From contig NC_039368.1 in assembly GCF_003573695.1 (NCBI RefSeq), positions 85,512,374 through 85,576,373 on the forward strand: a stretch of DNA of 64,000 bases, read 5' to 3'. Below the pieces are notes generated by a model that worked only from the letters and a program-made list of their open reading frames with translations, did not search any database and was not told the DNA's origin. This document shows positions 11,444-22,047 of this stretch, piece after piece. The translations under genes were made by a program, and so were the position numbers. The stretch comes from Papaver somniferum (taxonomy: Eukaryota > Streptophyta > Magnoliopsida > Ranunculales > Papaveraceae). Position 1 is the stretch's first letter, and each line of letters begins with the position of its first letter.

Positions 11444-12614
11444 CCATCGAAGCGGTTTGTATGTTGTATATTATTTTTGTAGGTTTTTGGTTACACTTCA
11501 CCCAGGTACTATCTTTCCGACTTCTCTCTTTACTATTTCCTCATGTTATTTAAATTTTGATATCGTTATTTCGTTAGAAACATTGAGGACAATGTTAGAT
11601 TTAAGTTTGGGGGTGGGTAGAAACTTTTTGTTAGTTTTTAGTTCCAATAAATAAACTCCAGAGCCTAGAAATTTATGTTTATTAAGGACGGCACTAACTA
11701 ATCTAAGTGGATGGAAGCATATTGGTTGTAGGAGTTGAGGAACCAATCTGATTAGATGGAAACATTTAAAGAGTCTATTCATAAAAGCACAAAGCTCAGG
11801 TGTTAGAAATTAAAGAAAACATGGTAGTTTCGCCATATCTCGTTGAATCCTTTTCACTTTTGTTTTTATTTTATTTTCTTTTAAAAATATATTTCTCTAA
11901 GTGATTAGGTGGGGCTCACGATTCAAGTTGTTACCACTACTAGGGTGAAATAGAGTGACTGAGTTACCAAAAAAAAAGTTGAAAATAAAATAAAAATGAG
12001 ACCATACCAACCGGAATAAATTCAATAAAGTCGACCACTGGTACCCTTGTATATGCCAGTCGTGTTGATATTAGTCAGACTAGTATCTCAGTCCAATAGG
12101 ATAGGTTCGTTTTGGCATGGCCTTTAGACAGATATGAGAAACACCGTTCACCTTAGTTAACAACAAAACCATCTACGTTTTTCTCTACATCCATCTTCTT
12201 AATCTATCCATGTGATTGGTTGACTCCGGTTATGATGTCCAGAAACTATTCGAGTAGAGCTCTGTCACTTATATATGAATTCTAGTATGATTGAGTGTAA
12301 ACTCGTGTACAACAATTGGGATTTCACATCAGAGTACTTCCTCCTGTAGTCAATGAGAGTATGCCAACCAAGGATAATTTTTAGTGCCTTCCAAGGTTCT
12401 CGGTAGATAGCTAGGATCTGGAGTATAAAGGTTTTGTGGGTATATCTCTAGTAATCCCTCCAGAGACTATAACTCGGCCATTAGAGCCACCTAGGGGTTT
12501 AAAGGCTTATTGCATAAGCTAAATGCAATCGACGATGCCTGCGACAATAAGTTAGGATTTTATTTTTATTTTATTTTTGCTCGAGGACTAGCAAATAATA
12601 AGTTTGGGGGTATT
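11444..12614 (+). other. Athila-B 3' noncoding region and polypurine tract
   Basis: No gene supported. Contains the conserved internal purine motif at 11603-11617 and the functional-looking tract AAGTTTGGGGGTATT at 12600-12614, directly before the LTR. Aligns with 5457-6746. Confidence 0.7.
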
Positions 12615-14585
12615 TGATGGACACATTTTTGTGTCCGATTTGTCTCAATTCTATATGTTGTTAGTGCTCGATTTTGTATTTATTATAGCATTTTATGTCT
12701 TTGTAGGTATTTTTGGAGAAATAAGCTTTTACGGCGAAATTTGCTCGAAAAGTGGTTTCTGCGCTTGTGGGATAAAATTACTATACAGACCCTCAGTTTG
12801 GATAAGGGGTAACCTAATTACTAAGGGGTAACCTAATTACTAAGGGGAACCCTCATGCCACCCCCAAAGGAAGTTGCTATTCGCACCCCTACTCTGATTA
12901 GAGGGCACCCTTCTTCATCGTTCAAATTCCAGAAATTGGCGAGAAAATGAACAGCAACGAAGCAGATTTAGAGTTCGAATTTTTGAGCGATTTCTAAGGA
13001 GATTCAATGGCTTCTTTCTGTTGGAGTGGACCTGTGATAGCATAAGAGGGTTGCTGTGATTGATTGGACCCAACCAATTGGGCTAGATAAGCCGGGAGAA
13101 GAAAACAGGAAGGTGGACTTATTTTCGGACTTCTGTTCCATATATGGAAGTGATTTGGGAGAGTTATACTCGGGTATTTTTTGAGGCTTGAACTGGGATG
13201 GAATAATAGCATCAAAACAGGATTGGTAAGAGAGATTGTTTTGGAAAGAAAGATTATTTCGATATATATATCTCGTTAAAAAAGGAATTATATCTCTGGG
13301 ATTTATTTTCCGAGTATACATGGAAGTTACGTGCAAGTTTGGAGAGTTTACTACTTTAGGTGGCTGCTTTAGGTGGTTGTTATATATATGGAAGTGATTT
13401 GGGAGAGTTATACTAGGGTATTTTTCGAAGCTTGAACTGGGATGAAATTATAGCATCAAAACAGGATTGGTAAGAGAGATTGTTTTGGAAAGAAAGATTA
13501 TTTCGATATATATATTTCGTTAAAACAGGAATTATATCTCTGGGATTTATTTTCCGAGTATACATGGAAGTTACGTGCAAGTTTGGAGAGTTTACTGCTT
13601 TAGGTGGTTGTTTTATCGAACTTGAGGGTTTGGAAATACAAAAGACGCGTAGCAAAGCAATTCAGAGGGAAAGAAGTCCCGGAACTCCCGGTGAAAGAAA
13701 GGAAGATAAACAAAGATATTCAAGGACATTTTTGGCACCTGTTGGATATATATAGGAAGGGGAGAATTCCAGCAAAGGGTACGTACACTTTTGGGGAAGT
13801 TTAGGAGAGAGCAGAAAGCTCAAATCAAGAGTTGGAGTTTTTATTTCTGCTGCTGCAATACCAAGAACACGAAGAAATTTGACGCACAAGCATTTGTCGC
13901 ATAGAACTATCGTTATTCAACAGCAGAACCCATATATTGTTTATCAACTGTGGTTGCAATAGGTCTTTAGCTATTATTTCTCCTTTGTAATAGAGATTCT
14001 GTAACACACTCACACTGTTGCAAATCAGATATTTTATTGTTTTTCATCATTTCAATCATCTTTTGATCCATAAACACATATTTTGAGATCATGATTAATA
14101 TGAAGAGCTAAACCCCATCGCTGAGGCGATAGAGGAAGCTATTTTTCCAACAAAAAGTGGTACATTCTTATTTATTTATTTAATGCAATTATTTTTATGA
14201 TTGTTTTGTCTTGAGTGATAATTGTTCGAATGATTTTTGCTAAGCAATTGTTATTTCTTTTGATAGAGCATGCTTGGCCATAGGTTTTTGATGTTCTACA
14301 CTTTGGATTTACATTCGTTATTTTGAGAATATACTTGTTGTAATATTTTAGAATCAATTTGAACGAGAAAATTGCATGAATATAAATATTGGATTAAATC
14401 AATTTGAACTTGGAAAATAGTGGAATCTTAGCCTCGGTGTTCTTTTATTATTGATATCATCTTTGATTGAGTTTGCTATAATTTTTAGTGAGTTTTATAT
14501 TTTAGTTTTAGAATTTAAATTTAAATATCATCCTTCGCAAGTCTGAGAATCGAACCACTTTTACTACTATATACAAAGCACATCA
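12615..14585 (+). repeat. Athila-B 3' LTR, enlarged by a 244-bp tandem duplication
   Basis: Starts TGATGGACACATTTTTGTG and ends ACATCA, 1,971 bp. A direct duplication with a period of 244 bp (13141-13384 and 13385-about 13617) explains most of the extra length compared with the 1.49-1.64-kb sister LTRs. Open frames of 60-110 codons within it are repeated with the duplication and are not supported as genes. Confidence 0.85.
13141..13617. repeat. Two tandem copies of a 244-bp unit inside the Athila-B LTR
   Basis: Both copies run from TATATGGAAGTGATTTGGG to TTTAGGTGGTTGTT. They differ at only a few positions by eye, so the duplication is recent relative to LTR divergence. It falls in the part of the LTR upstream of the short tail near 13745 (GGATATATATAGG), a possible TATA region. 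Confidence 0.85.
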
Positions 14586-16152
14586 GTACTCAATCACAAT
14601 AGAAAACAACAGGATCAGAACATGCAACTACAAGAAATAGTTGAGTCTGTCTGATGAAGTCTTTAAGTCGTTAACCTACCATGTTTCTTGAAAAACCTAA
14701 GGTTAAAGGAGAATCAACTCTAGTCGCAACTAGTATCACACAGGAAGTGTGGGGATTAAGTTTTCCAGTTGCTAGAGTTGTCCTTTGTATAGATTTCAAA
14801 TCATGGTTTGCAATCTAAGTTACCTTGGTAATAAAGCATTCAATATTCACCGTTAGATGAAAACCTGATTAGATTCAAGCTAATATCTTTCAACCGTTAT
14901 ATCAAACTTAGCTTGTTATATACAAATGAAATGTGCCATAATTTAGATAAGGGTAACCGTACCTAAACGTGTACACTTGGTTGGTTCAATAATAGTTAAC
15001 CGAGGTTAGCCATATGAGCACTTTCATATCAATCTAATTCATCGTTATCATAACTAGTTCAAATGACTCAAATGAAACTAGTTAGAGAGTTGTTCAATTG
15101 TTTATATTCTCATAGAAGTATACAAAACACAATTGAAGCGAAATCAATTTTGATTCACTTGAATCATTTCATGAGGATTATAGCCACGGTTTGCAAAGAT
15201 TTCATTCCTTATTATATAAATATATTATTTCATAAACAAACCGATTTTAGAACATTACCTACTCAAGTATGCAAACGGGTACGCATACTTAAGTAGCCCG
15301 CCTGAGTTTGTGTTTCGCCAGTATGTGAACGGGTACGCATACTTAGTATACTTCCAAACTCCAGCAGATATTCACAAACGTGAACTTTCGCCAGTACGCG
15401 TACGGGTACGCATACTTAGTTTCCGGACTTCCATAACCCACCAGTACGCGTACGGGTACGCATACCAAGGTTCACGGATTTGGACTTTACAAAAATGCAA
15501 ATACACACACTATGTTTATATCCAATAATGGTTATGTGTTCTAAACCCTCATTTCAATTATTGAAACATTCTTAAAAGACGACAATAGCTGTCTCACACA
15601 AACTATTAACTTCAAAGCAATTTTCAAGTGATTGAATGATCAATACAAAACATTCCAAGTCTACACCAAATGATTGTCTCATACAAATCATGTAAGATGT
15701 TACAAGGAGATTTTCACACGATCATGTTTTGACTTGCATCAAGAATAAAAGATGAACTTAGTTAAAGGGAAAGCTTACCAACACATATTTCGAGAAATAG
15801 ATAAGAGAGATAAACTCAGCTCGAAATATCAAATGTGTATAATTGAAGTCTATATAGCAATACGACTTTTTGTCTCAAAATATGAGATACAATAGATATA
15901 CTTTTGAGTAATAGATGAGTTCAAGTCTCCACATACCTTTTGGTTGATGAAGTTCCATAAGTTCCCTTGAGTAGTTTTTCGTCTTTTTTCGATGAACGTC
16001 GTGGAGTCTAAAGCTCAACTACACTTGCGATCCTAGTCCGAGACATCACTATAAGTTGACTAAAAATCAAGACTTATAGTTTTGGCAACTAAACTTGACA
16101 AACAAGCTTGAGATAACAACGGTTACGAGTTCGACCGAGCAATGCTTTAACA
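14586..16152 (-). repeat. SIRE/Maximus-type Copia LTR, truncated by Athila-B
   Basis: Reverse-orientation copy of the LTR seen complete at 16805-19198: the minus strand starts TGTTAAAGCATTGCTCGGTC at 16152 and can be followed to TCTATTGTGATTGAGTAC at 14586, where Athila-B starts. About 1.57 kb of a 2.4-kb LTR is present. Immediately upstream on the minus strand is a GGGGGAGAT tract, so this is the element's 3' LTR. The long inverted repeat it forms with the solo LTR is a consequence of two independent insertions. Confidence 0.8.
15267..15465. repeat. Four GTAC-rich 22-bp motifs in the SIRE LTR
   Basis: Copies at 15267-15288, 15321-15342, 15394-15415 and 15444-15465 share the core ACGGGTACGCATAC. 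In the last two the unit is almost palindromic (GTACGCGTAC then GGGTACGCATAC). Related motifs occur in the solo LTR (17408-17418, 17490-17511, 17584-17593) and at 21041-21105. Spacing is 50-73 bp. Confidence 0.75.
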
Positions 16153-16799
16153 ATCTCCCCCTTTGTCAATTTTAATGACAAGAGTATCAATACATATGGA
16201 TTAAAAAATAAATAAACTTTGTAGCTTCTCATCCAAATGCTTAATCGCATTGGTTATTCAACATTATTCGAAATATTCGTCACTTCCAAGTACTCCCATG
16301 ATTCTATAGATGTTCAATTCAACATCATCGTTGTTGAAGATCCCTAGCTATAACAATGAGAAAATAGTTTCTCTCAATAATTGTTATACAATTTCATAGC
16401 ATTATTACATATCATCAAAGTTCAATTGTATCATAACTTTGACAGCAATACTATGGTGATATGTATCACTCCCCCTTAGTCAATACTCCATCTCAACATG
16501 AAAACTGCCCCCCTTTACATAATGATCCGTAAACCATATGTATTTTTAGTGTGAACTATACAATAATTTCCCCCCTTTTTGTCAATATAAATTAGCAAAG
16601 GTACAAAAACTAGTGGGATTCTCATGAAATTTCCATAGAGACACTTCAGGACCAAAACAAAGAAACCTATAAAATTTGTTTAGATGTAATCACATATACA
16701 AAGAAAAATGCATTCATCAAGGAGTTTATAAAGATGCAAGATAACCCATATAATATTCCACAGCTACAAAGATTTGGAAATTAAGCACAAGTTCAATTA
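16153..16799 (-). mobile_element. SIRE-type element, 3' internal end with serial polypurine tracts
   Basis: Noncoding on both strands. On the minus strand, GGGGGAG-type tracts occur at 16153-16167 (next to the LTR), 16468-16478, 16506-16515 and 16570-16588, several followed or preceded by GTCAT/TTGAC words. A series of purine tracts before the 3' LTR is known for SIRE/Maximus Copia elements. The element's coding region is not present before the solo LTR insertion at 16800. Its continuation beyond 19204 has no recognisable pol. Confidence 0.65.
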
Positions 16800-16804
16800 A
16801 GAAC

Positions 16805-19198
16805 TATTAGAGCATTGCTCGGTCGAACTCGTATGCGTTGCTATCTCAAGCATGTTTGTAAATATTAGTGATCAAAACTATATGTCTTGATTTATAGTTT
16901 ACTTATGACTAAGTCTCAATATAGGATAGTCAAGTGTAGTTGAGCTTCAAACTCCATGGAGACGAAGAACTACTCGAGGAACTGGTGGAACTTCATCCGA
17001 CTAAAAGGTATGTGGAGACTTGAACTTATATATCACTCAAAAGTCTATTATATCTCCTACTCTTGAGATAAAAGTCGTATAAGTATGATAGTTTTCATAC
17101 ATACACATTTGTTATTTCGAGCCGAGTTTACTCGCCTATCTTTTTCTCGAAATATGTGTTGGTAAGCTTTCACTTTAACCATTTTCATCTTTACCCGTGA
17201 TGAAAGTCATGATGACGTTTCAATCTTAAAAATAGCTTTGATGACGATAGTCGTGAATAACGATTGTTATAACATTATAAAAGAATGTTTCAATGATTTA
17301 AATGTACAGTTGAGATTACCATATATGGATATAAGCATATATAGTGTGTTCGCACATTAGTATATAAATCCATGTACTGGAAACCAAGTGCGTGCATATA
17401 CAGGTTAGGTACGCGTACTTGCGGAACTTTTCCTCCCGGAAAATTCTGCTGATTTTGGAGTTTACGAACTCATAAACCAGTCACCTTCGGTGCGCGTACC
17501 CGTACGCGTACTGGCGGAACTTTTCTACCCGAAAAATTCTGCCTATTTTGGAAATCAAAACCAACTCAAATCTGGTAGCACTAGTACGCATACCCAAGCT
17601 GGTTATTTCTCAAATCGGTAGTTCATGAACTTAAAACAATAAATTATAAGGAATGCAATCTTTGCAAACCGTGGGTATATTTTTCATGAATTGATTCAAG
17701 TGGAACAATCCGATTTTGTTTCAATTGTGTCTAAGCATAAAGATCTAAGTAATTGAAAAACTCTTAAACTAGTTCTTTTGAAGTCATTTGAACTAGTTGT
17801 GAAGAAGATGAATACGGTTAATATGAAAGTGCTCATATGGATAACCATTGGTTAACTATTTGTGAACCAACTAAGTGTGCATGTTTAGGTACGGTTACTC
17901 AAACCTAAATGAATACATTTTATTTGTGTGTGACAAGCTAAGTTTTGATCTAACGGTTGAAAGATATTAGCTTGGTCGAATCAGGTTTTTCATCTAACGG
18001 TGGATATTGAATGCTTTGTTACCAAGGTAACTTAGATTGCAAACCCTGATTTGAAAACTATATAATAAACATCTAGCAACTGGAAAACTAATCCCCACAC
18101 CTGATGTGTGATACTAGTTGGTTTGCTAGAGTCGGTTCTCCTTTAACCTTAGGCTTCTTCTCGAGACCCTGTAGGTTAATGACTGAAATACTTCATTGAG
18201 ATTGTTAAGCTAGACGAAACTATTTCTCTTGTAGTTGAGCGATCTGATCTTTCCATTTTCTATCGTTCGAGTTCAATTGAATAATTGACTTGAGATTATA
18301 TCTCCTATAGGGCAAGATAAAAAGAAATCACAAACATCTTCGTCTCATCGTTTGTGATTCCACAATATCTAGTTCGCTAGCATACGATTTAGATTATTGT
18401 GAGGTGATTGATAATACTGAGCTGTTCTTCGGGAATATAAGTATGGTTTTATCAATTAGTTCCCGTTTACCTTGATTTATCAAAAGACGGAATAAAACTC
18501 ATAGGTTTATATGTGGGAGATAGATTTATCTATCATAATAGACTTTTCAGTGTGATACAAATTTGTTTATTAATGTCTTTGACTTTGGGTCGTAGAAACT
18601 CTTAGTTGTGGGTGAGATCAGCTAAGGGAATCAAGTGCGTACTCTCCTGTTGGGATCAGAGTCGTAGGGAGCGCAACTGTACCTTGAATCAGTGTGAGAT
18701 TGATTAGGGTTCAACTATAGTCCAGGCCGAAGTTAGTTTGTAGTAGGCTAGTTTCTGTAGCGGCTTAATACAGTATGGTGTTCAATCTGAACTTGGTCCC
18801 AGGGTTTTTCTGCATTTGCGGTTTCCTCGTTATCTGGTGTCTGTGTTATTTTTATTCAGCACCGTATTTGTTATATAATTGAAATATCACAGGTACTGCG
18901 TTAAGATAAATTAATTAGAATATCCAACCTTTGGTCGTTGATTTACATTGATTGACACTTGGATATTGGTCTTTGGTACCATCCAAGTTATCTCTCTTGT
19001 ATTTGATAAAGACTCGCAGATTTCTATTTGCCTGAGTATAGATCAAATCCAGAGATCGAGATATTAACTCCTTGATATACTTTTTTATTAAGATTGAGTC
19101 TGACTGTCTAGTTGATTCTCTTAAAAGTACATTAGAGTTAGTCCATACATATTGTTAATCGAAATATTTGGCGTGGTTGTTGTACCCCCGCTTTTTCA
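16805..19198 (+). repeat. Solo LTR of a SIRE/Maximus-type Copia element
   Basis: A complete 2.39-kb LTR flanked by a perfect 5-bp target duplication AGAAC (16800-16804 and 19199-19203), with no internal region attached, so it is a product of LTR-LTR recombination. It ends with GTACCCCCGCTTTTTCA, typical of SIRE LTRs that precede a TGGTATCAGAGC primer site. The first bases are TATTAG where the other copy has TGTTAA, so the terminal TG is mutated. It contains GTAC-rich repeats near 17400-17600 and no gene. Confidence 0.85.
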
Positions 19199-19203
19199 AG
19201 AAC

Positions 19204-19839
19204 TTTCTCCCATAAAATGTTATTCCCAAGAGAACAACAAGAGCGACCTTACTTTCACAGGAAGGATTTCTATGGACATTACCAAAAACATGAAAACATG
19301 AATTTGTAATCTAAAATACTCAATTAAATTAACCACAAGAAAACCCATGATTAATTTAATCAGAAATGCTCACATAAGAGAACTTACGGAGCCACACAGT
19401 ATTTACACAAAGATGTGGTTCAGGAAAGGACTAATACTGCGGAATATTCAAAGATTTATTCTATTTTTCATCAATATTTGCATAGATACGTATAATATAC
19501 TTAATCTTTGTAAACAAAAATTCATCATATCTTCCATCAATATTTGCATAATGACATAATAGGCTTAACTTTTGTTGTCAAAAGTTCATTCCATCTTTTA
19601 TCAATAAATACATATGATAGACTTAACTTTTGAGAAAATATGGGACAATCATAGTTCACAGACGCAAACACACATATCCCGTAATAAGTTGCAATATATA
19701 AAACCATAAAGATTAATACTGCAAAATCATCTTCAAAATTTATTTATTTTTTGTATTATTTTGTTGGTATTCATTTTATGATTCATAATTAAGTAGAATG
19801 CCTAAAAACAGTCCTTGAAACAACTACATAGCAGGCAAG
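19204..19839. other. AT-rich stretch without recognisable content
   Basis: It should be the continuation of the sequence interrupted by the solo LTR, that is either internal SIRE DNA or what flanked it. No long open frame, RNA gene or terminal repeats seen. Two short repeats (TCATCAATATTTGCATA at 19468 and 19530) are present. Confidence 0.4.
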
Positions 19840-20334
19840 CGAGCAACAAGTTGTGCCGCAAGCCCCTTTTAAATTGCAAAACCTATCCTTTCAAAAATAA
19901 ACTATCTCGAACCGAGTTTCATGACATTACTGTGCATGACTTTCTGAACTCTCTTGAGTAGTCCAACCGCCTCTGGAGCCAAGAAACCGAAAGTATCAAA
20001 AGCAAAGGGGATAATAGCATGTCTATTATCAATACATGCTTTCGCATGCTTCGTTATTACCCGAGGCATCCCTCAGCGCTGCTTGGCCAGATGTAAAAGT
20101 ACCATGTCCAATACCTACTAATGGAGAAACCCCAGTTTGGTCAACACGTGTGTTTTTTCCGTTAGCCCATCCAAAAATAAGAACGTTCGCTGGCATGAGT
20201 GTCGATCTTCCCTCAAGTGGGTTTGTCAAAAAATTGACAACCACTTCTTTCTTAGCTGAAATACCAGCTCTCCATAGCACATCATACAGCGTATCTCTCA
20301 CATGATTATGTCTGTATTTGGACCCAGGATCCAC
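19840..20334 (-). pseudogene. Fragment of a plant retroelement C-terminal domain with nuclease-like signature
   Basis: The minus strand reads KYRHNHVRDTLYDVLWRAGI, then VNFLTNPLEGRSTLMPANVL, GWANGKNTRVDQTGVSPLVG and, after stops near 20029, HAIIPFAFDTFGFLAPEAV and GLAAQLVARLP. I recognise this as a conserved segment found downstream of reverse transcriptase in many plant retroelement-derived ORFs, from memory of the family and not by search. The usual pattern R-P-A-D-V ... C-V-D-x-T resembles a PD-(D/E)XK nuclease. Here the first Asp is Asn (MPANV) and several stops follow. It is isolated: no RT is found beside it. Confidence 0.55.
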
Positions 20335-22047
20335 CTTACATTAGAATGGCGTGTTCTAAATAAATATTAGAATTTAAATAATTAAATCTAAAAACACTGG
20401 AAGATGAAAATCGTTGGAAATATCTATGTGTACTCACAATGATTGCTCCAAACCCTAGTTAACTATCCTTCTTAAAGCACAAGAATAAATTCTCATAAGA
20501 AGTTTCTTAGACATCAAGACAAACTCGTAATGCACATATAAGATGATTTGTCTTTATAGGGTGGAATCAATCTTTTTTGCACGTATTTACACCAAGAATA
20601 GCTACCAAAGGCGTATAAAAATGTTTTTTTTAATAAAGAAGCATACAAAGTCATTAATGACCATGCACCATAGTTCACATAAGAAAATTGTGAACATTCA
20701 AGAATCTCATAGCAATGCGTACTACCGTCCATTCTTGAACTTCCTTCTTTGTGATTCACCACCAACATTCTTGTAAACGCTACAAATGAGCTTAGAAGAG
20801 TATTACTCCAAGAATTCAAATGCCCAAATCCAAGAGAAATGGAACAAGTGTGACGAAACGGAGAAAAACAAGAGACGGGAAAAAAAACCAATCTTAACTC
20901 ATCCAAATTCAAGAATTCTCATCTCCATTTTGAATATAATTCAAATAGGAAGAGAATGCAAAAATAATGAAGTCATTCCGAGTTCAGACGAAGAAGTTAC
21001 GACCAAAATAAGTTTACCGAAAATCGACGTTTACAGGCCAGTATTCATACGGGTTTGCAAACAGAATTTCGTGACCTGGAGTAGTATGCAAACGGGTATG
21101 CGTACTAAAACCCCTAGATTTTGATTTTAAATTATGGTATGCATACCTAGTATGTGTACCATGAAGTCCAATTGAATTCTATAGCCTTACCAAAGAATAA
21201 TCCAATTGAATTCTACAGCCTTACCAAAGATTCAAAATCATACCTACTGCAACATGTGCGCCCCAATTCTCGTGCTTCCCTCATCATATACATAGAAGCA
21301 TTTTTTGGTGAGGATGCACTTCCAACACAATCAAGTTGTGTTGAGGTGAACAACGTCTTTCTCACCATGCACCAAGAAAGAGTTTCTTTCCAACAACTTT
21401 TACATCTTATGGTATTGAGAAAAACCCAAAAAACGTCTTTACAAGAATTCCAATAAAATAAAAAATAATTTGTGTTTCTGATTATTATTCTTCTTATAAA
21501 CAACAGTCTCTGTAGATAATTTTCAGTATTGCGTAGGGAAACTTCCTTGAACAAAGGAGACGTCCTAACCTTTTCGTAAGAAAAGTCAATACTATTATCC
21601 TGGTAAGATGTATCAGGAACTGACCAATGACTTGATTCATGCTTAGAGGTGATGCACTCAGTTGACTGAGATTTAAACCCTTCTGTAATTCGTTCAGTTT
21701 GTTACAACCAATTGGATTACACATAGGAGGAGCATGGCTCTGACTGATTAGTAAATCAATATCAACCTCAACATGAAAATTATTCATCATAACTAGATTA
21801 AACCTATCAAGAGATTCTTATTATTTCCGGAGGTATAGCTCAACATCAAGAGATAGGCTTTCCTGTTACTTTTCCAGCCTTGAAAACACTTCAAGGGATT
21901 TTAAACTTGGAGGAGGTTTAGATAAAATTTATTCTACAGATTGTATTAAATCTTCCATGGAAGAAAATTCTGAAATCCCTAGATCTCGTGGTGCATTTAT
22001 TGAGATAACACTAATGTTTATAGAGTCTGATCGCTAAAAACACAGAC
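20335..22047. other. Unassigned DNA with SIRE-like GTAC motifs and a 34-bp duplication
   Basis: Motifs of the SIRE LTR type occur at 21041-21062 and 21084-21105, so 20.4-21.2 kb may be an old LTR fragment. A 34-bp tandem duplication (CCAATTGAATTCTA...CCTTACCAAAGA) spans 21168-21235. Open frames of 60-130 codons exist on both strands, but none has a recognisable domain or codon pattern. Confidence 0.4.

Larger units (their letters stand above)
8235..14585 (+). mobile_element. Athila-B: 3' half of an Athila retrotransposon with 3' LTR
   Basis: Homology to Athila-C begins exactly after the Athila-A LTR (8240 aligns with about 43675) and runs through the protease tail, RT, RNase H and integrase to a polypurine tract and LTR ending at 14585. 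The LTR ends in ACATCA, as the Athila-C LTR does. Beyond it SIRE LTR sequence resumes after GTACT (14586-14590), a possible target duplication. The 5' portion must lie left of the window, beyond Athila-A. The nest is thus hAT in Athila-A in Athila-B in SIRE. Confidence 0.85.

Noticed and set aside
13004..13755. Repeated open frames of 80-110 codons
   Set aside because: They lie in the LTR of Athila-B and are duplicated with the 244-bp unit.
14620..18260. A 1.5-kb inverted repeat as a foldback transposon
   Set aside because: The arms are two SIRE LTRs in opposite orientation; one has a polypurine tract beside it and the other its own target duplication AGAAC.
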